Positions 1-6,135 of a DNA stretch of 26,400 bases are shown here, piece by piece. The notes below the pieces were generated by a model. The model did not search any database. It had not been told where the DNA came from and saw nothing but the letters and a program-made list of their open reading frames with translations. Made by a program: the position numbers and the translations under genes. Every line of letters starts with the position of its first letter. The stretch's first letter is position 1. Source of the stretch: an uncultured bacterium (GTDB lineage Bacteria > Patescibacteriota > Minisyncoccia > Phycocordibacterales > UBA9973); contig CAINWY010000043.1 of the NCBI GenBank assembly GCA_903854645.1, forward strand, positions 1 through 26,400, written 5' to 3'.

Positions 1-2
1 TA

Positions 3-473
3 CTTACTCTTATGTATCGTTATTTCCGTCCAGTTCTAGATGCAGGTTATATATACATAGCTCAGCCACCACTATTTAAAATAAAGATTGGTAAAGAGAT
101 TTCTTATGCTTATACAGATGAAGAGCGTGATAAAATCCTAGGCAAGGATGCTCCGAAGCTCGAAGACTTGCTTTCTGAGTCAGCAAATGATGAAAGCAGT
201 ATGGAGGAGAGTGAGGAAGAAAATGAAGAAGAAAATGCAAAGAGTAAAAGGGTATCGAAGATTCACATTCAACGATATAAGGGTCTCGGAGAAATGAACT
301 CAGATGAATTATGGGAGACGACCATGGATCCCGCTCGCAGAATTTTGAAGCAAGTTTCTGTGAACGATGCCGAAGATGCAAACAAAGTATTTGATATGCT
401 GATGGGCTCCGAAGTCCCTCCACGTAAGTCATTCATCACTTCTCACGCCAAAATGGCAAATCTAGATATATAA
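3..473 (+). CDS. gyrB: DNA gyrase subunit B, C-terminal part (5' end outside window)
   Basis: This is the last ~156 residues of the ATPase subunit of a type IIA topoisomerase; gyrase introduces negative supercoils. The frame is open to the window edge, so the gene starts upstream and the first internal Met (position 12) is not the start. Visible hallmarks are the end of the TOPRIM region (YIAQPPLFKIK) and the family C-terminal block IQRYKGLGEMN, then LWETTMDPARR, with FDMLMGSEVPPRKSFI near the end. Between these lies an acidic, Ser/Glu-rich insert of about 35 residues that gyrases such as that of Bacillus lack at this place. A strong terminator follows directly. ParE of topoisomerase IV shares these motifs, but the ending (ANLDI) is GyrB-like. 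Family certain; GyrB rather than ParE likely. Confidence 0.93.
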   Translation, partial: LTLMYRYFRPVLDAGYIYIAQPPLFKIKIGKEISYAYTDEERDKILGKDAPKLEDLLSESANDESSMEESEEENEEENAKSKRVSKIHIQRYKGLGEMNSDELWETTMDPARRILKQVSVNDAEDANKVFDMLMGSEVPPRKSFITSHAKMANLDI

Positions 474-501
474 ATGTAATTACTAATTACTAATTACAAA
501 C

Positions 502-535
502 AAAATCCCCCGCAAGTTTACTTGCGGGGGATTTT
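502..535 (+). terminator. Rho-independent terminator after gyrB
   Basis: A perfect 16-bp inverted repeat (AAAATCCCCCGCAAGT, loop TT, then its complement) has a GC-rich core and ends in a T-rich tract. It starts 28 nt after the gyrB stop. The symmetrical A-tract/T-tract flanks could let it work on both strands. Confidence 0.93.
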
Positions 536-605
536 GTATTTGACTATTTAACTCAATTACTTTAGTATCAAACTGAATAAAATATAAATCCTTAAATGTT
601 TGAAT

Positions 606-815
606 ATGGCAAAGAATATGTTGGAAGAAGAAATGGAGAGGATAAATAATCTAAATCTTCCTGAAAAGAAAAAAATTAATATGCTACTTGTGAAAACAAC
701 AGCATTGAAATTGTCCGAAAAACTGGGAGATATAGAGCACATCAATTCTCTTGCAGAATTAAGAATTATCGTGGATGAAGAGATAAAGATACTAGAAGAT
801 CTTTTAAGTATTTAA
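606..815 (+). CDS. Small helical protein of unknown function
   Basis: I do not recognise this 69-residue protein. It is charged, rich in Glu, Lys, Leu and Ile, has no Cys, signal peptide or membrane segment, and its composition suggests two or three amphipathic helices, possibly a coiled coil. The ATG at 606 is chosen over an in-frame TTG at 600. No Shine-Dalgarno precedes either. It sits alone between the gyrB terminator and its own strong terminator at 815-851, so it is probably a separate transcript. That terminator and the coding-like composition support a real gene, but no function can be assigned. Confidence 0.6.
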   Translation: MAKNMLEEEMERINNLNLPEKKKINMLLVKTTALKLSEKLGDIEHINSLAELRIIVDEEIKILEDLLSI

Positions 816-851
816 AAAACTCTGCACAAACTAGATTTGTGCAGGGTTTTT
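815..851 (+). terminator. Rho-independent terminator of the small ORF
   Basis: The stem AAAAACTCTGCACAAA pairs with TTTGTGCAGGGTTTTT (one G-U pair) around a 5-nt loop and ends in a T-run. It begins on the last base of the preceding stop codon. Confidence 0.9.
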
Positions 852-885
852 AATATATAAAATTAATTATAATCAATATACCAAA

Positions 886-919
886 TTACATTTTATTGAC
901 GGCCGTCACAGAAATGTAA
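886..919. promoter_or_regulatory. Palindrome copy 1, candidate operator of the PaaX-like gene
   Basis: This 34-bp palindrome is centred on the perfect core TGACGGCCGTCA (897-908). Its outer arms, TTACATTT (886-893) and AAATGTAA (912-919), match exactly and are separated from the core by 3 nt on each side. It is much more GC-rich in the core than its surroundings. The right arm covers the expected -35 region (about 914-919) of the promoter of the gene at 949, which is a typical position for an autorepressor site. A second copy lies just after that gene at 1501-1532. Confidence 0.8.
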
Positions 920-942
920 AAATTGAAATTTTGTGATATTAT
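914..942 (+). promoter_or_regulatory. Candidate promoter of the PaaX-like gene (leaderless)
   Basis: An extended -10 (TG-A-TATTAT, hexamer 937-942) ends exactly 6 nt before the ATG at 949, so transcription would begin at or next to the start codon. The -35 position falls inside palindrome copy 1. Confidence 0.6.
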
Positions 943-948
943 ATTAGT

Positions 949-1494
949 ATGAGATACAAGGGATATATAGTTGGTTCAATTGAAAAGGAATTATTAAAAT
1001 TAATTCTGAGTGTTAAAGATGTGGAGTTGCCAAAGAAATATTCTGAGTCATTTTCTGATATATTTAAAACTGCACGTCAGAAGTATCAATATTCTGCAAC
1101 AATAAATAGAATGAACGAAAAAGGTTTAATTCAATTTATTAGTAAAGATGGTGAATTAAGGATAACTATTACTCCAAAGGGCCACAAGATTGTAAATAAT
1201 TTATTATTAGGGGATTATAAGCAGTTAAAAAGGCCAATAGATTGGGATGGAAAGTGGAGGATGGTTATGTTTGATATTCCAGAAGATAAAAGAAAAATAC
1301 GTAATATTCTAAGGTTTCATTTAAAAAAAGTTGGATTTTTACAGATACAGGGGAGTGTATGGATATATCCTTATTCTTGTGAAGAAGTTGTTACATTAAT
1401 TAAGACGAACTTTAATTTTAACAATGAAGTAATTTACATCACTACAGAGTCATTTGAAAATGATCGTAAATTTAAGAAAGTGTTTAAATTATAA
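949..1494 (+). CDS. PaaX-like regulator with winged-helix and Cas2-like domains
   Basis: This 181-residue protein has a probable N-terminal winged helix-turn-helix (about residues 8-90, ending in a wing-like stretch ELRITITPKG). A C-terminal ferredoxin-like region follows (about 100-181), opening with WRMVMFDIPEDKRK and continuing through VGFLQIQGSVWIYPY. That block matches the Cas2-like domain of the PaaX repressor family, and the Asp after the first strand corresponds to the conserved Asp of Cas2 nucleases. PaaX of other bacteria represses phenylacetate catabolism, but no such genes are here and the full PaaX C-terminal region is missing. The gene is bracketed by two palindromes, and its promoter overlaps the first. 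A DNA-binding autoregulator is the simplest reading; a nuclease or mobile-element role is possible. There is no CRISPR array nearby. Confidence 0.8.
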   Translation: MRYKGYIVGSIEKELLKLILSVKDVELPKKYSESFSDIFKTARQKYQYSATINRMNEKGLIQFISKDGELRITITPKGHKIVNNLLLGDYKQLKRPIDWDGKWRMVMFDIPEDKRKIRNILRFHLKKVGFLQIQGSVWIYPYSCEEVVTLIKTNFNFNNEVIYITTESFENDRKFKKVFKL

Positions 1495-1500
1495 TTATTT

Positions 1501-1532
1501 TACATTTTTGTGACGGCCGTCACAGAAATGTA
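1501..1532. promoter_or_regulatory. Palindrome copy 2 downstream of the PaaX-like gene
   Basis: This copy has the same core TGACGGCCGTCA (1511-1522). Its arms pair almost completely over 32 bp; the only non-Watson-Crick pair is one T-G. It shares 22 consecutive bases with copy 1 in the same orientation. It starts 6 nt after the PaaX-like stop codon and lies ~105 bp before the Nudix gene, so it could be an operator for that gene, a hairpin ending the upstream transcript, or one end of a small element. Confidence 0.8.
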
Positions 1533-1636
1533 GAATTTTATGTAAATTTGATAATGATTAATCTATTCATTTAAACAAATTAGACAATTTTATTGAAACA
1601 GAGTAGGATGAAGAATAAATTCTAAATTTATAAGAT

Positions 1637-2074
1637 ATGATTTATAATGAAAAACCAGAAAATTTTTCTCCAGAGATAGAAGTAGTTGCTTGTTTGATGG
1701 AATGTAATGGGGAGTTTGTTATATTGCATCGCCAAGATTACAAAATACACGGAGATAAATGGGGTCAACCTGCAGGGAAAGTAGATCTTTCAGACATTGA
1801 TATTTTTGATGCGATGGTGAGGGAATTAAGTGAAGAAACGGGTGTAAAAATAAACAAAGAAAATTTACTTTTCTACAAAACATTTTTTGTTTCTCATACA
1901 GACAGGGATTTTCTTTACCATTATTTTATTCTTCATTTAACGAGAAAACCCGAGATTCTACTTTCAATTAAAGAACACAAAGATTTTTCTTGGAAAACTC
2001 CATCTGAAGCTTTAAAAATGTCACTTATACAGGATGAGGATCATTGTATAAAACATTATTATGGGATTAATTAA
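1637..2074 (+). CDS. Nudix hydrolase
   Basis: This 145-residue single-domain Nudix protein would hydrolyse a nucleoside diphosphate linked to another moiety; the substrate cannot be read from sequence. The Nudix helix is clear at residues 47-70: Gly47, then RELSEETGV with Arg62, Glu63, Glu66, Glu67 and Gly69. The segment between Gly47 and Arg62 is one residue longer than the usual motif and has Asp where Glu is typical. The motif WGQPAGK just before it resembles the WxxPGG entry common in this family. A weak promoter (TTGAAA at 1593, N17, TAAATT) precedes it, together with palindrome copy 2. It is monocistronic, closed by a terminator shared with the convergent gene. Confidence 0.88.
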   Translation: MIYNEKPENFSPEIEVVACLMECNGEFVILHRQDYKIHGDKWGQPAGKVDLSDIDIFDAMVRELSEETGVKINKENLLFYKTFFVSHTDRDFLYHYFILHLTRKPEILLSIKEHKDFSWKTPSEALKMSLIQDEDHCIKHYYGIN

Positions 2075-2109
2075 AAAATCCCCGTATGTGTAACACATAC
2101 GGGGATTTT
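2075..2109. terminator. Bidirectional terminator between convergent genes
   Basis: The perfect stem AAAATCCCCGTATGTG / CACATACGGGGATTTT has a 3-nt loop. It begins right after the Nudix stop and ends 1 nt before the stop of the minus-strand gene at 2111. A-tract and T-tract ends suit both directions. Confidence 0.92.
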
Positions 2110-2110
2110 G

Positions 2111-2413
2111 TTATTTTTCACCTTTTAATATTATTTTTTTCTCAAAGCCACCTTTATCTTTCAGTTTTTTAATTCTTACTTCTTCCACGTCACTAAATTC
2201 TGGTAATTTTTTAAGTGCTTCGATGACTTCAATAATATCAGCCAATTCTTCTGTGTTTTTTATTTCAAGAAATTCCTTAATCTCCTCATCCAATTTTTTG
2301 ATTAATTCTTTTTTATATTCTTCTACATCTGCAATTCTTTTTTCATAAGAGATACCCTTAGCATCTAAGTGATCGGGGATATTATCTCTGACTAGTTTGT
2401 TGTAGCTCTCCAT
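2111..2413 (-). CDS. MazG/HisE-like all-alpha NTP pyrophosphatase
   Basis: This 100-residue protein begins with YNKLVRDNIPDHL, the signature opening of the small phosphoribosyl-ATP-pyrophosphohydrolase-like (all-alpha NTP-PPase) family. Acidic helices follow with EEIKEFLE and EELADIIEVIEAL, giving the ExxE and ExxD metal-binding pattern of MazG-type enzymes. Such proteins usually act in nucleotide-pool cleaning. No his genes are nearby, so a histidine-pathway role is unlikely. Its ATG lies 1 nt after the thrS stop codon, implying co-transcription and perhaps translational coupling with thrS. It ends at the bidirectional terminator. Confidence 0.85.
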   Translation of the reverse strand: MESYNKLVRDNIPDHLDAKGISYEKRIADVEEYKKELIKKLDEEIKEFLEIKNTEELADIIEVIEALKKLPEFSDVEEVRIKKLKDKGGFEKKIILKGEK

Positions 2414-2414
2414 A

Positions 2415-4160
2415 TTAGTTCAAAGTTCTTTCTTTATTTTCTTTCTGGAGTCTTTCTAGAAAATCTACAACTGTAATGCCTTCGAGTTTCTCTGTGCGGC
2501 CTTCGACAGTTATGACTTTGGCATCACGTTCCTTATCTCCGATGACTATAATATAAGGGACCTTACTAACTTTCGCATTTCTTATTCTCTTGCCTAGAGA
2601 TTCATTTGAATCATCAAGCTCTACTCGCATGTCAGCTTCTTTGAGTAATGTATAGACAGAGTCGGCATATTCTTTTTGGTGCTCTGATATAGGAAGTATA
2701 ATTACCTGAACAGGGGAAAGCCAAAGAGGGAAAGCTCCAGCAAAGTGCTCTATCATAACACCCATAAATCTTTCCAGAGAGCCAGATATAGCACGGTGTA
2801 TTACTACAGGCCTCTCTTCTTCTCCTTTTTCATTTATGAATTTAAGTTCAAATCTTTCAGGTAGGTTAAAGTCGCATTGTATTGTAGCGAGCTGCCACTC
2901 ACGGCCGATAGCATCCTTGAACATAAAGTCTAGTTTTGGACCATAGAATGCTGCTTCATCTCTGCCTATTTTGTAATTTAATTTATTTTCTTTTGCAGAA
3001 ACTTCAAGTGCATTTTCTGCTTTCTCCCAGGCTTCGTCACTTCCTAAATATTTACTCTTGTCATCTCCACGTGTTGATAGTCTAACCCAGTATCCCTCCA
3101 TCATACCCATAGTAGTATAGAAAGATTTAATGATAGCAACTATAGTACTTACCTCAGCACCGATTTGTGATACACGACAGAAAAGGTGTCCATCATCTTG
3201 AGTGATGGCGCGGACTCTGGTGAGGCCTGAGAGCTGCCCTGCCTTTTCATATCTGTAAACTGTCGCTGGTTCGAAGTATCGTACTGGCATATCTCGATAT
3301 GAGAATTGATTGTCGGAGAATATCTGCATATGGTGAGGACAGTTCATAGGCTTCATATAGAATTCCTCATCTCCACCTTTTACACGGAAAAGCTCTTCTC
3401 CGAACTTTGCAGCGTGTCCTGATGTTTCGTATAATTCTTTTTTTGTTATGTGTGGAGTCCAGACCTGGCTGTATCCCTTACCTTTGTGTAATTCCCATAG
3501 AAAATTTTCTATTTCTTTTCTTATTATCATTCCTTTAGGTTGTAAGAGTGGAAGTCCTGAACCTACAAGTGGGGAAAGGGTAAAGAGCTTTTGCTCGGCC
3601 CCTATCTTTCTGTGGTCTCTTTTCTTTGCTTCTTCTTGCATTTTTAAATATGCATCGAGTTCATCTTTGGTTTCAAATGCAAGTCCATATATACGTGTGA
3701 GCATCTTGTTTAGCTCACTTCCACGCCAGTATGCCCCTGCTATACGCTCAATCTTCCATGATCCATCTTTGACTTCTTTCATATCATCTATGTGTCCACC
3801 ACGGCATAAGTCAGAGAAATTACCGGAAGTATAAATAGTTATCTCCTCACCTTTTTCGATAATACCTTTTATAAGTTCTTCTTTGTATGTATTACCCGCA
3901 AACATAGAAAGTGCTTCCTCTGGTGCCAAAACTTTCTTTTCAAATGATGTCCAGGTTTTCAAAAGTTCTTTCATTTTATTTTCGATCTTTTCTAAATCTG
4001 TATCAGTAACTTTACCTTTTATATCCACATCATAATAAAAGCCATTATCTACTGCAGGTCCTAATGTAATCTGCGACCCAGGATAGAGCTCTAGTATAGA
4101 GGCACCTAGTAAGTGGGCGAGAGAGTGGCGTAAATGCATTAATTTATCTGTATTTTCCAT
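2415..4160 (-). CDS. thrS: Threonyl-tRNA synthetase without TGS domain
   Basis: The enzyme charges tRNA-Thr in the cytoplasm. The 581-residue protein opens directly in the N2 editing domain: HSLAH at residues 12-16, then DLCRGGH. The class II catalytic core follows, with MNCPHH (zinc Cys), motif 2 around YRYEKAGQLSGLTRVR, TQDDGH, and motif 3 RAISGSLERF. The anticodon-binding domain starts near PLWLSPVQVIILP. The ~60-residue N-terminal TGS domain of typical bacterial enzymes (about 640 residues) is absent. An in-frame TTG at 4178 would add only six residues. ATG 4160 is preferred because an extended -10 box ends 6 nt upstream of it. It heads a two-gene operon with the NTP-pyrophosphatase. Confidence 0.97.
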   Translation of the reverse strand: MENTDKLMHLRHSLAHLLGASILELYPGSQITLGPAVDNGFYYDVDIKGKVTDTDLEKIENKMKELLKTWTSFEKKVLAPEEALSMFAGNTYKEELIKGIIEKGEEITIYTSGNFSDLCRGGHIDDMKEVKDGSWKIERIAGAYWRGSELNKMLTRIYGLAFETKDELDAYLKMQEEAKKRDHRKIGAEQKLFTLSPLVGSGLPLLQPKGMIIRKEIENFLWELHKGKGYSQVWTPHITKKELYETSGHAAKFGEELFRVKGGDEEFYMKPMNCPHHMQIFSDNQFSYRDMPVRYFEPATVYRYEKAGQLSGLTRVRAITQDDGHLFCRVSQIGAEVSTIVAIIKSFYTTMGMMEGYWVRLSTRGDDKSKYLGSDEAWEKAENALEVSAKENKLNYKIGRDEAAFYGPKLDFMFKDAIGREWQLATIQCDFNLPERFELKFINEKGEEERPVVIHRAISGSLERFMGVMIEHFAGAFPLWLSPVQVIILPISEHQKEYADSVYTLLKEADMRVELDDSNESLGKRIRNAKVSKVPYIIVIGDKERDAKVITVEGRTEKLEGITVVDFLERLQKENKERTLN

Positions 4161-4166
4161 ATTTTT

Positions 4167-4175
4167 ATAATACCA
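4167..4175 (-). promoter_or_regulatory. Extended -10 promoter of thrS (leaderless)
   Basis: TG-G-TATTAT on the minus strand ends 6 nt before the thrS ATG, so the transcript would start at or near the start codon. No good -35 is visible, which extended -10 promoters can tolerate. Confidence 0.6.
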
Positions 4176-4206
4176 CAAAAGGTTATTTTTGTGATGATAT
4201 TCACAT

Positions 4207-4235
4207 TTGACAAATTATCTAGTTTGTTCTATTAT
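4207..4235 (+). promoter_or_regulatory. Consensus sigma-70 promoter for the Nudix-like gene
   Basis: TTGACA (4207-4212), a 17-nt spacer and TATTAT (4230-4235) are near-perfect primary-sigma elements. Initiation near 4242 gives a ~59-nt leader. At 4251-4266 this leader carries the hairpin GTGGAC-TGTT-GTCCAC, without a T-run. Confidence 0.75.
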
Positions 4236-4300
4236 GTTTACAAATTGGTGGTGGACTGTTGTCCACATTAAACCGTTAAAAAACAATTTAAAAATAAGTT

Positions 4301-4825
4301 ATGTCACGTATGTTTTATCGGAACCGTGTGTTTCTCGAGGAGAGACTTGCGGAATCAAGGGAAGAAGGTTTTGATAGCCTTCATCTCCCAGGAGGTACAT
4401 CGCTTAATGGTACACACTCCGCATTTATTTTTGCCTATTTCTGGGATTTTCTTTTACAAGAAAAGTTTCTACTTGTGCTTCCTTACAAATCAGACTATTG
4501 GAAATTAGAAATTCCAATTATTACAAATGTAAAGGAATCTCCAGCTAAAACTGCTGTAAGGGAATTTCGGGAAGAAACGGGAATAAATCTCTTGCAAAAG
4601 AACATCAGGCTATTTCATATAGTCACTTGTAAATCTATCACTGATGGAGAAAAAGGAGCGATGCACACCAAGTATTTCTTTCACTACACAAAGTATTTGA
4701 CCTTAAAACAAATACCGAATGAGTATTATGAAGCACTTGGGGAAATAAGTTGCCCTATTCTTATCAAAAGTTCTCTTTTGAAGGATTATCTATATGCTGG
4801 TCATTATGCAGCAATAAAACGATAA
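4301..4825 (+). CDS. Nudix-family protein with degenerate Nudix box
   Basis: This 174-residue protein carries the second half of the Nudix motif intact: Glu79, then REFREETGI with Arg87, Glu88, Glu91, Glu92 and Gly94. The invariant first Gly is replaced by Ile73. Metal-binding glutamates are kept, so hydrolysis is still possible, but the substrate is unknown. The ~55 residues before the domain include LHLPGG and an aromatic stretch (AFIFAYFWDF) and match nothing I recognise. It is transcribed divergently from thrS from a strong promoter with a short structured leader and closed by its own terminator. ATG 4313 is an alternative start. Confidence 0.75.
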   Translation: MSRMFYRNRVFLEERLAESREEGFDSLHLPGGTSLNGTHSAFIFAYFWDFLLQEKFLLVLPYKSDYWKLEIPIITNVKESPAKTAVREFREETGINLLQKNIRLFHIVTCKSITDGEKGAMHTKYFFHYTKYLTLKQIPNEYYEALGEISCPILIKSSLLKDYLYAGHYAAIKR

Positions 4826-4843
4826 TTTCTTTAATGAAATTAT

Positions 4844-4876
4844 AAAAAAGCTTGATCTATATGATTGAGCTTTTTT
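4844..4876 (+). terminator. Rho-independent terminator
   Basis: A hairpin of AAAAAAGCTTGATC against GATTGAGCTTTTTT, with two G-U-type pairs and a 5-nt loop, runs into T7. It ends the Nudix-like transcript just before the rpmF promoter. Confidence 0.85.
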
Positions 4877-4879
4877 TAT

Positions 4880-4907
4880 TTGCATTTTGGGCAAAAATCG
4901 GTATACT
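4880..4907 (+). promoter_or_regulatory. Promoter of rpmF (leaderless)
   Basis: TTGCAT (4880-4885), a 16-nt spacer and TATACT (4902-4907) lie 7 nt upstream of the rpmF ATG at 4915, so the mRNA would have almost no leader. Confidence 0.65.
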
Positions 4908-4914
4908 ATCTTAT

Positions 4915-5127
4915 ATGGTAATACGAATGAGACATACACGAGCCCATACAGGGAATCGTAGATCACATCATGCTTTAAAAGCAAAGACTTTTTCAATTTG
5001 TACAAATTGTACAAAACCAAAAGAGACTCACGTAGTTTGTAAAAACTGTGGCTTTTATCGTGGCCGTAAGGTATTAGATGTGGTTAATAAAGTTGAAAAA
5101 AAGCAAGCAAAAAAGAAGGCTAAATAG
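4915..5127 (+). CDS. rpmF: Ribosomal protein bL32
   Basis: This 70-residue large-subunit ribosomal protein has the L32 pattern RxHTxNRRSHHALKA in its first 23 residues and a zinc ribbon with Cys29, Cys32, Cys42 and Cys45. A lysine-rich tail follows. ATG 4915 (MVIRM start) is preferred over ATG 4927 because its spacing to the -10 fits a near-leaderless mRNA. It is the first gene of the rpmF-nusB-rnc-smc run. Confidence 0.93.
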   Translation: MVIRMRHTRAHTGNRRSHHALKAKTFSICTNCTKPKETHVVCKNCGFYRGRKVLDVVNKVEKKQAKKKAK

Positions 5128-5204
5128 TTCTAGGATATAGGTGTTAGTTAATACTTTAGTATTTGCTAGCGCATATAGCCTAACAGCTAAAAGCTAATTA
5201 AAAT

Positions 5205-6113
5205 ATGGCAAACAGGCACCTTTCACGTTCAATTGTTCTTCAAACACTCTTCGAGTGGGATTTTGGGGTTGAGAAAGAGACGGCACTTCCGGACATGCTT
5301 GCGCGTAATATAGAAGAATTTGGACCAGGTCTTGATGACTCGCACTTTATGAGTGAGTTGTTTTTAGGTGTTACAAAGAAAAAGGCTATAATCGATGAAA
5401 TTATAGAGAAAGCAGCACCAGATTGGCCTCTCGATAAGATTTCTCCAATAGACAGGAATATACTCCGTTTAGGTTTGTATGAATTACTTTTCGGGGATAG
5501 AACACAGGTTCCACCAAAGGTTGCTATAAACGAAGCAATAGAACTTGCGAAAAGTTTCGGTGGCGAGAATTCCAGTCGTTTTATAAATGGAGTTTTAGGT
5601 GGAGTGTATAAAGAGATAGGAGAACCAGGTAAAGATGATGTAAGCTCACATAAAAAACACAAACACTTTGAAACTGACCCAACTAAGTTTCCCATAGAGA
5701 AAAAGGCAGGGGCCGTAGTATATGCCATAGATGGAGACCAGATATATTTTGCTTTTGTTCACGATGTATTCGGATATTGGACACTATCAAAAGGAAGCAT
5801 AGAAGAAGGCGAGAATGAAGAACAGGGAGCAATACGCGAAATTAAAGAAGAAATGGGAGTAGATATTAAAGTAAAAGAACTTCTCGGTAGGAGTGAATAC
5901 ATAGCTACTCACCCAGAGGATGGTAAAATTCGTAAGCAAGTTGTATTTTTCTTGGGGGAGACAGATTACCAAGACTTGGTGCTAGAAAAAGGAAGTGGGG
6001 GACTTGATGACGCAAGATGGTTTAAAATGGAAGAAGTAGCAGGACTTAAAATGTATGACAATATGGTGCCACTTCTCACAAAAGCAGTTGAGATTTTAAC
6101 AAAAAATAATTAG
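5205..6113 (+). CDS. nusB: NusB-Nudix fusion protein
   Basis: This 302-residue protein has two domains. Residues 1-137 are a full-length NusB antitermination factor (NRHLSRSIVLQTLFEWDF at the start; KISPIDRNILRLGLYELLF and VAINEAIELAKSFGGENSSRFINGVLG as family blocks). NusB normally binds boxA RNA with S10 (NusE) during rRNA transcription. After a Lys/His-rich linker, residues 165-300 form a Nudix domain with a fully canonical box: Gly197, Glu203, Arg211, Glu212, Glu215, Glu216, Gly218. Stand-alone NusB is ~130-160 residues. The reading frame is continuous with no sign of a frameshift. The gene follows rpmF by 77 nt with no terminator and precedes rnc by 22 nt, so an rRNA and ribosome-maturation operon is likely. 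Confidence 0.92.
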   Translation: MANRHLSRSIVLQTLFEWDFGVEKETALPDMLARNIEEFGPGLDDSHFMSELFLGVTKKKAIIDEIIEKAAPDWPLDKISPIDRNILRLGLYELLFGDRTQVPPKVAINEAIELAKSFGGENSSRFINGVLGGVYKEIGEPGKDDVSSHKKHKHFETDPTKFPIEKKAGAVVYAIDGDQIYFAFVHDVFGYWTLSKGSIEEGENEEQGAIREIKEEMGVDIKVKELLGRSEYIATHPEDGKIRKQVVFFLGETDYQDLVLEKGSGGLDDARWFKMEEVAGLKMYDNMVPLLTKAVEILTKNN

Positions 6114-6135
6114 CATCTATTTGCTATTTAAAACG

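Noticed and set aside
471..500. AT-rich TAATTACTAATTAC-like repeats after gyrB and again near 25461-25495 and 13308-13330
   Set aside because: Similar short motifs recur, but they are low-complexity AT sequence; I cannot show they are a true repeat family.
886..1532. CRISPR array or CRISPR-cas locus suggested by a Cas2-like domain plus repeats
   Set aside because: There are only two repeat copies, separated by a whole gene, with no spacers and no cas1 or effector gene. The Cas2-like domain is fused to a winged helix as in PaaX regulators.
4251..4266. GTGGAC-TGTT-GTCCAC as an intrinsic terminator
   Set aside because: No T-run follows and it sits in the leader just after a strong promoter; noted there as a leader hairpin only.
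4790..5020. Minus-strand 76-residue frame over the rpmF promoter
   Set aside because: It spans the terminator, the rpmF promoter and the L32 start; no motif or promoter supports it.
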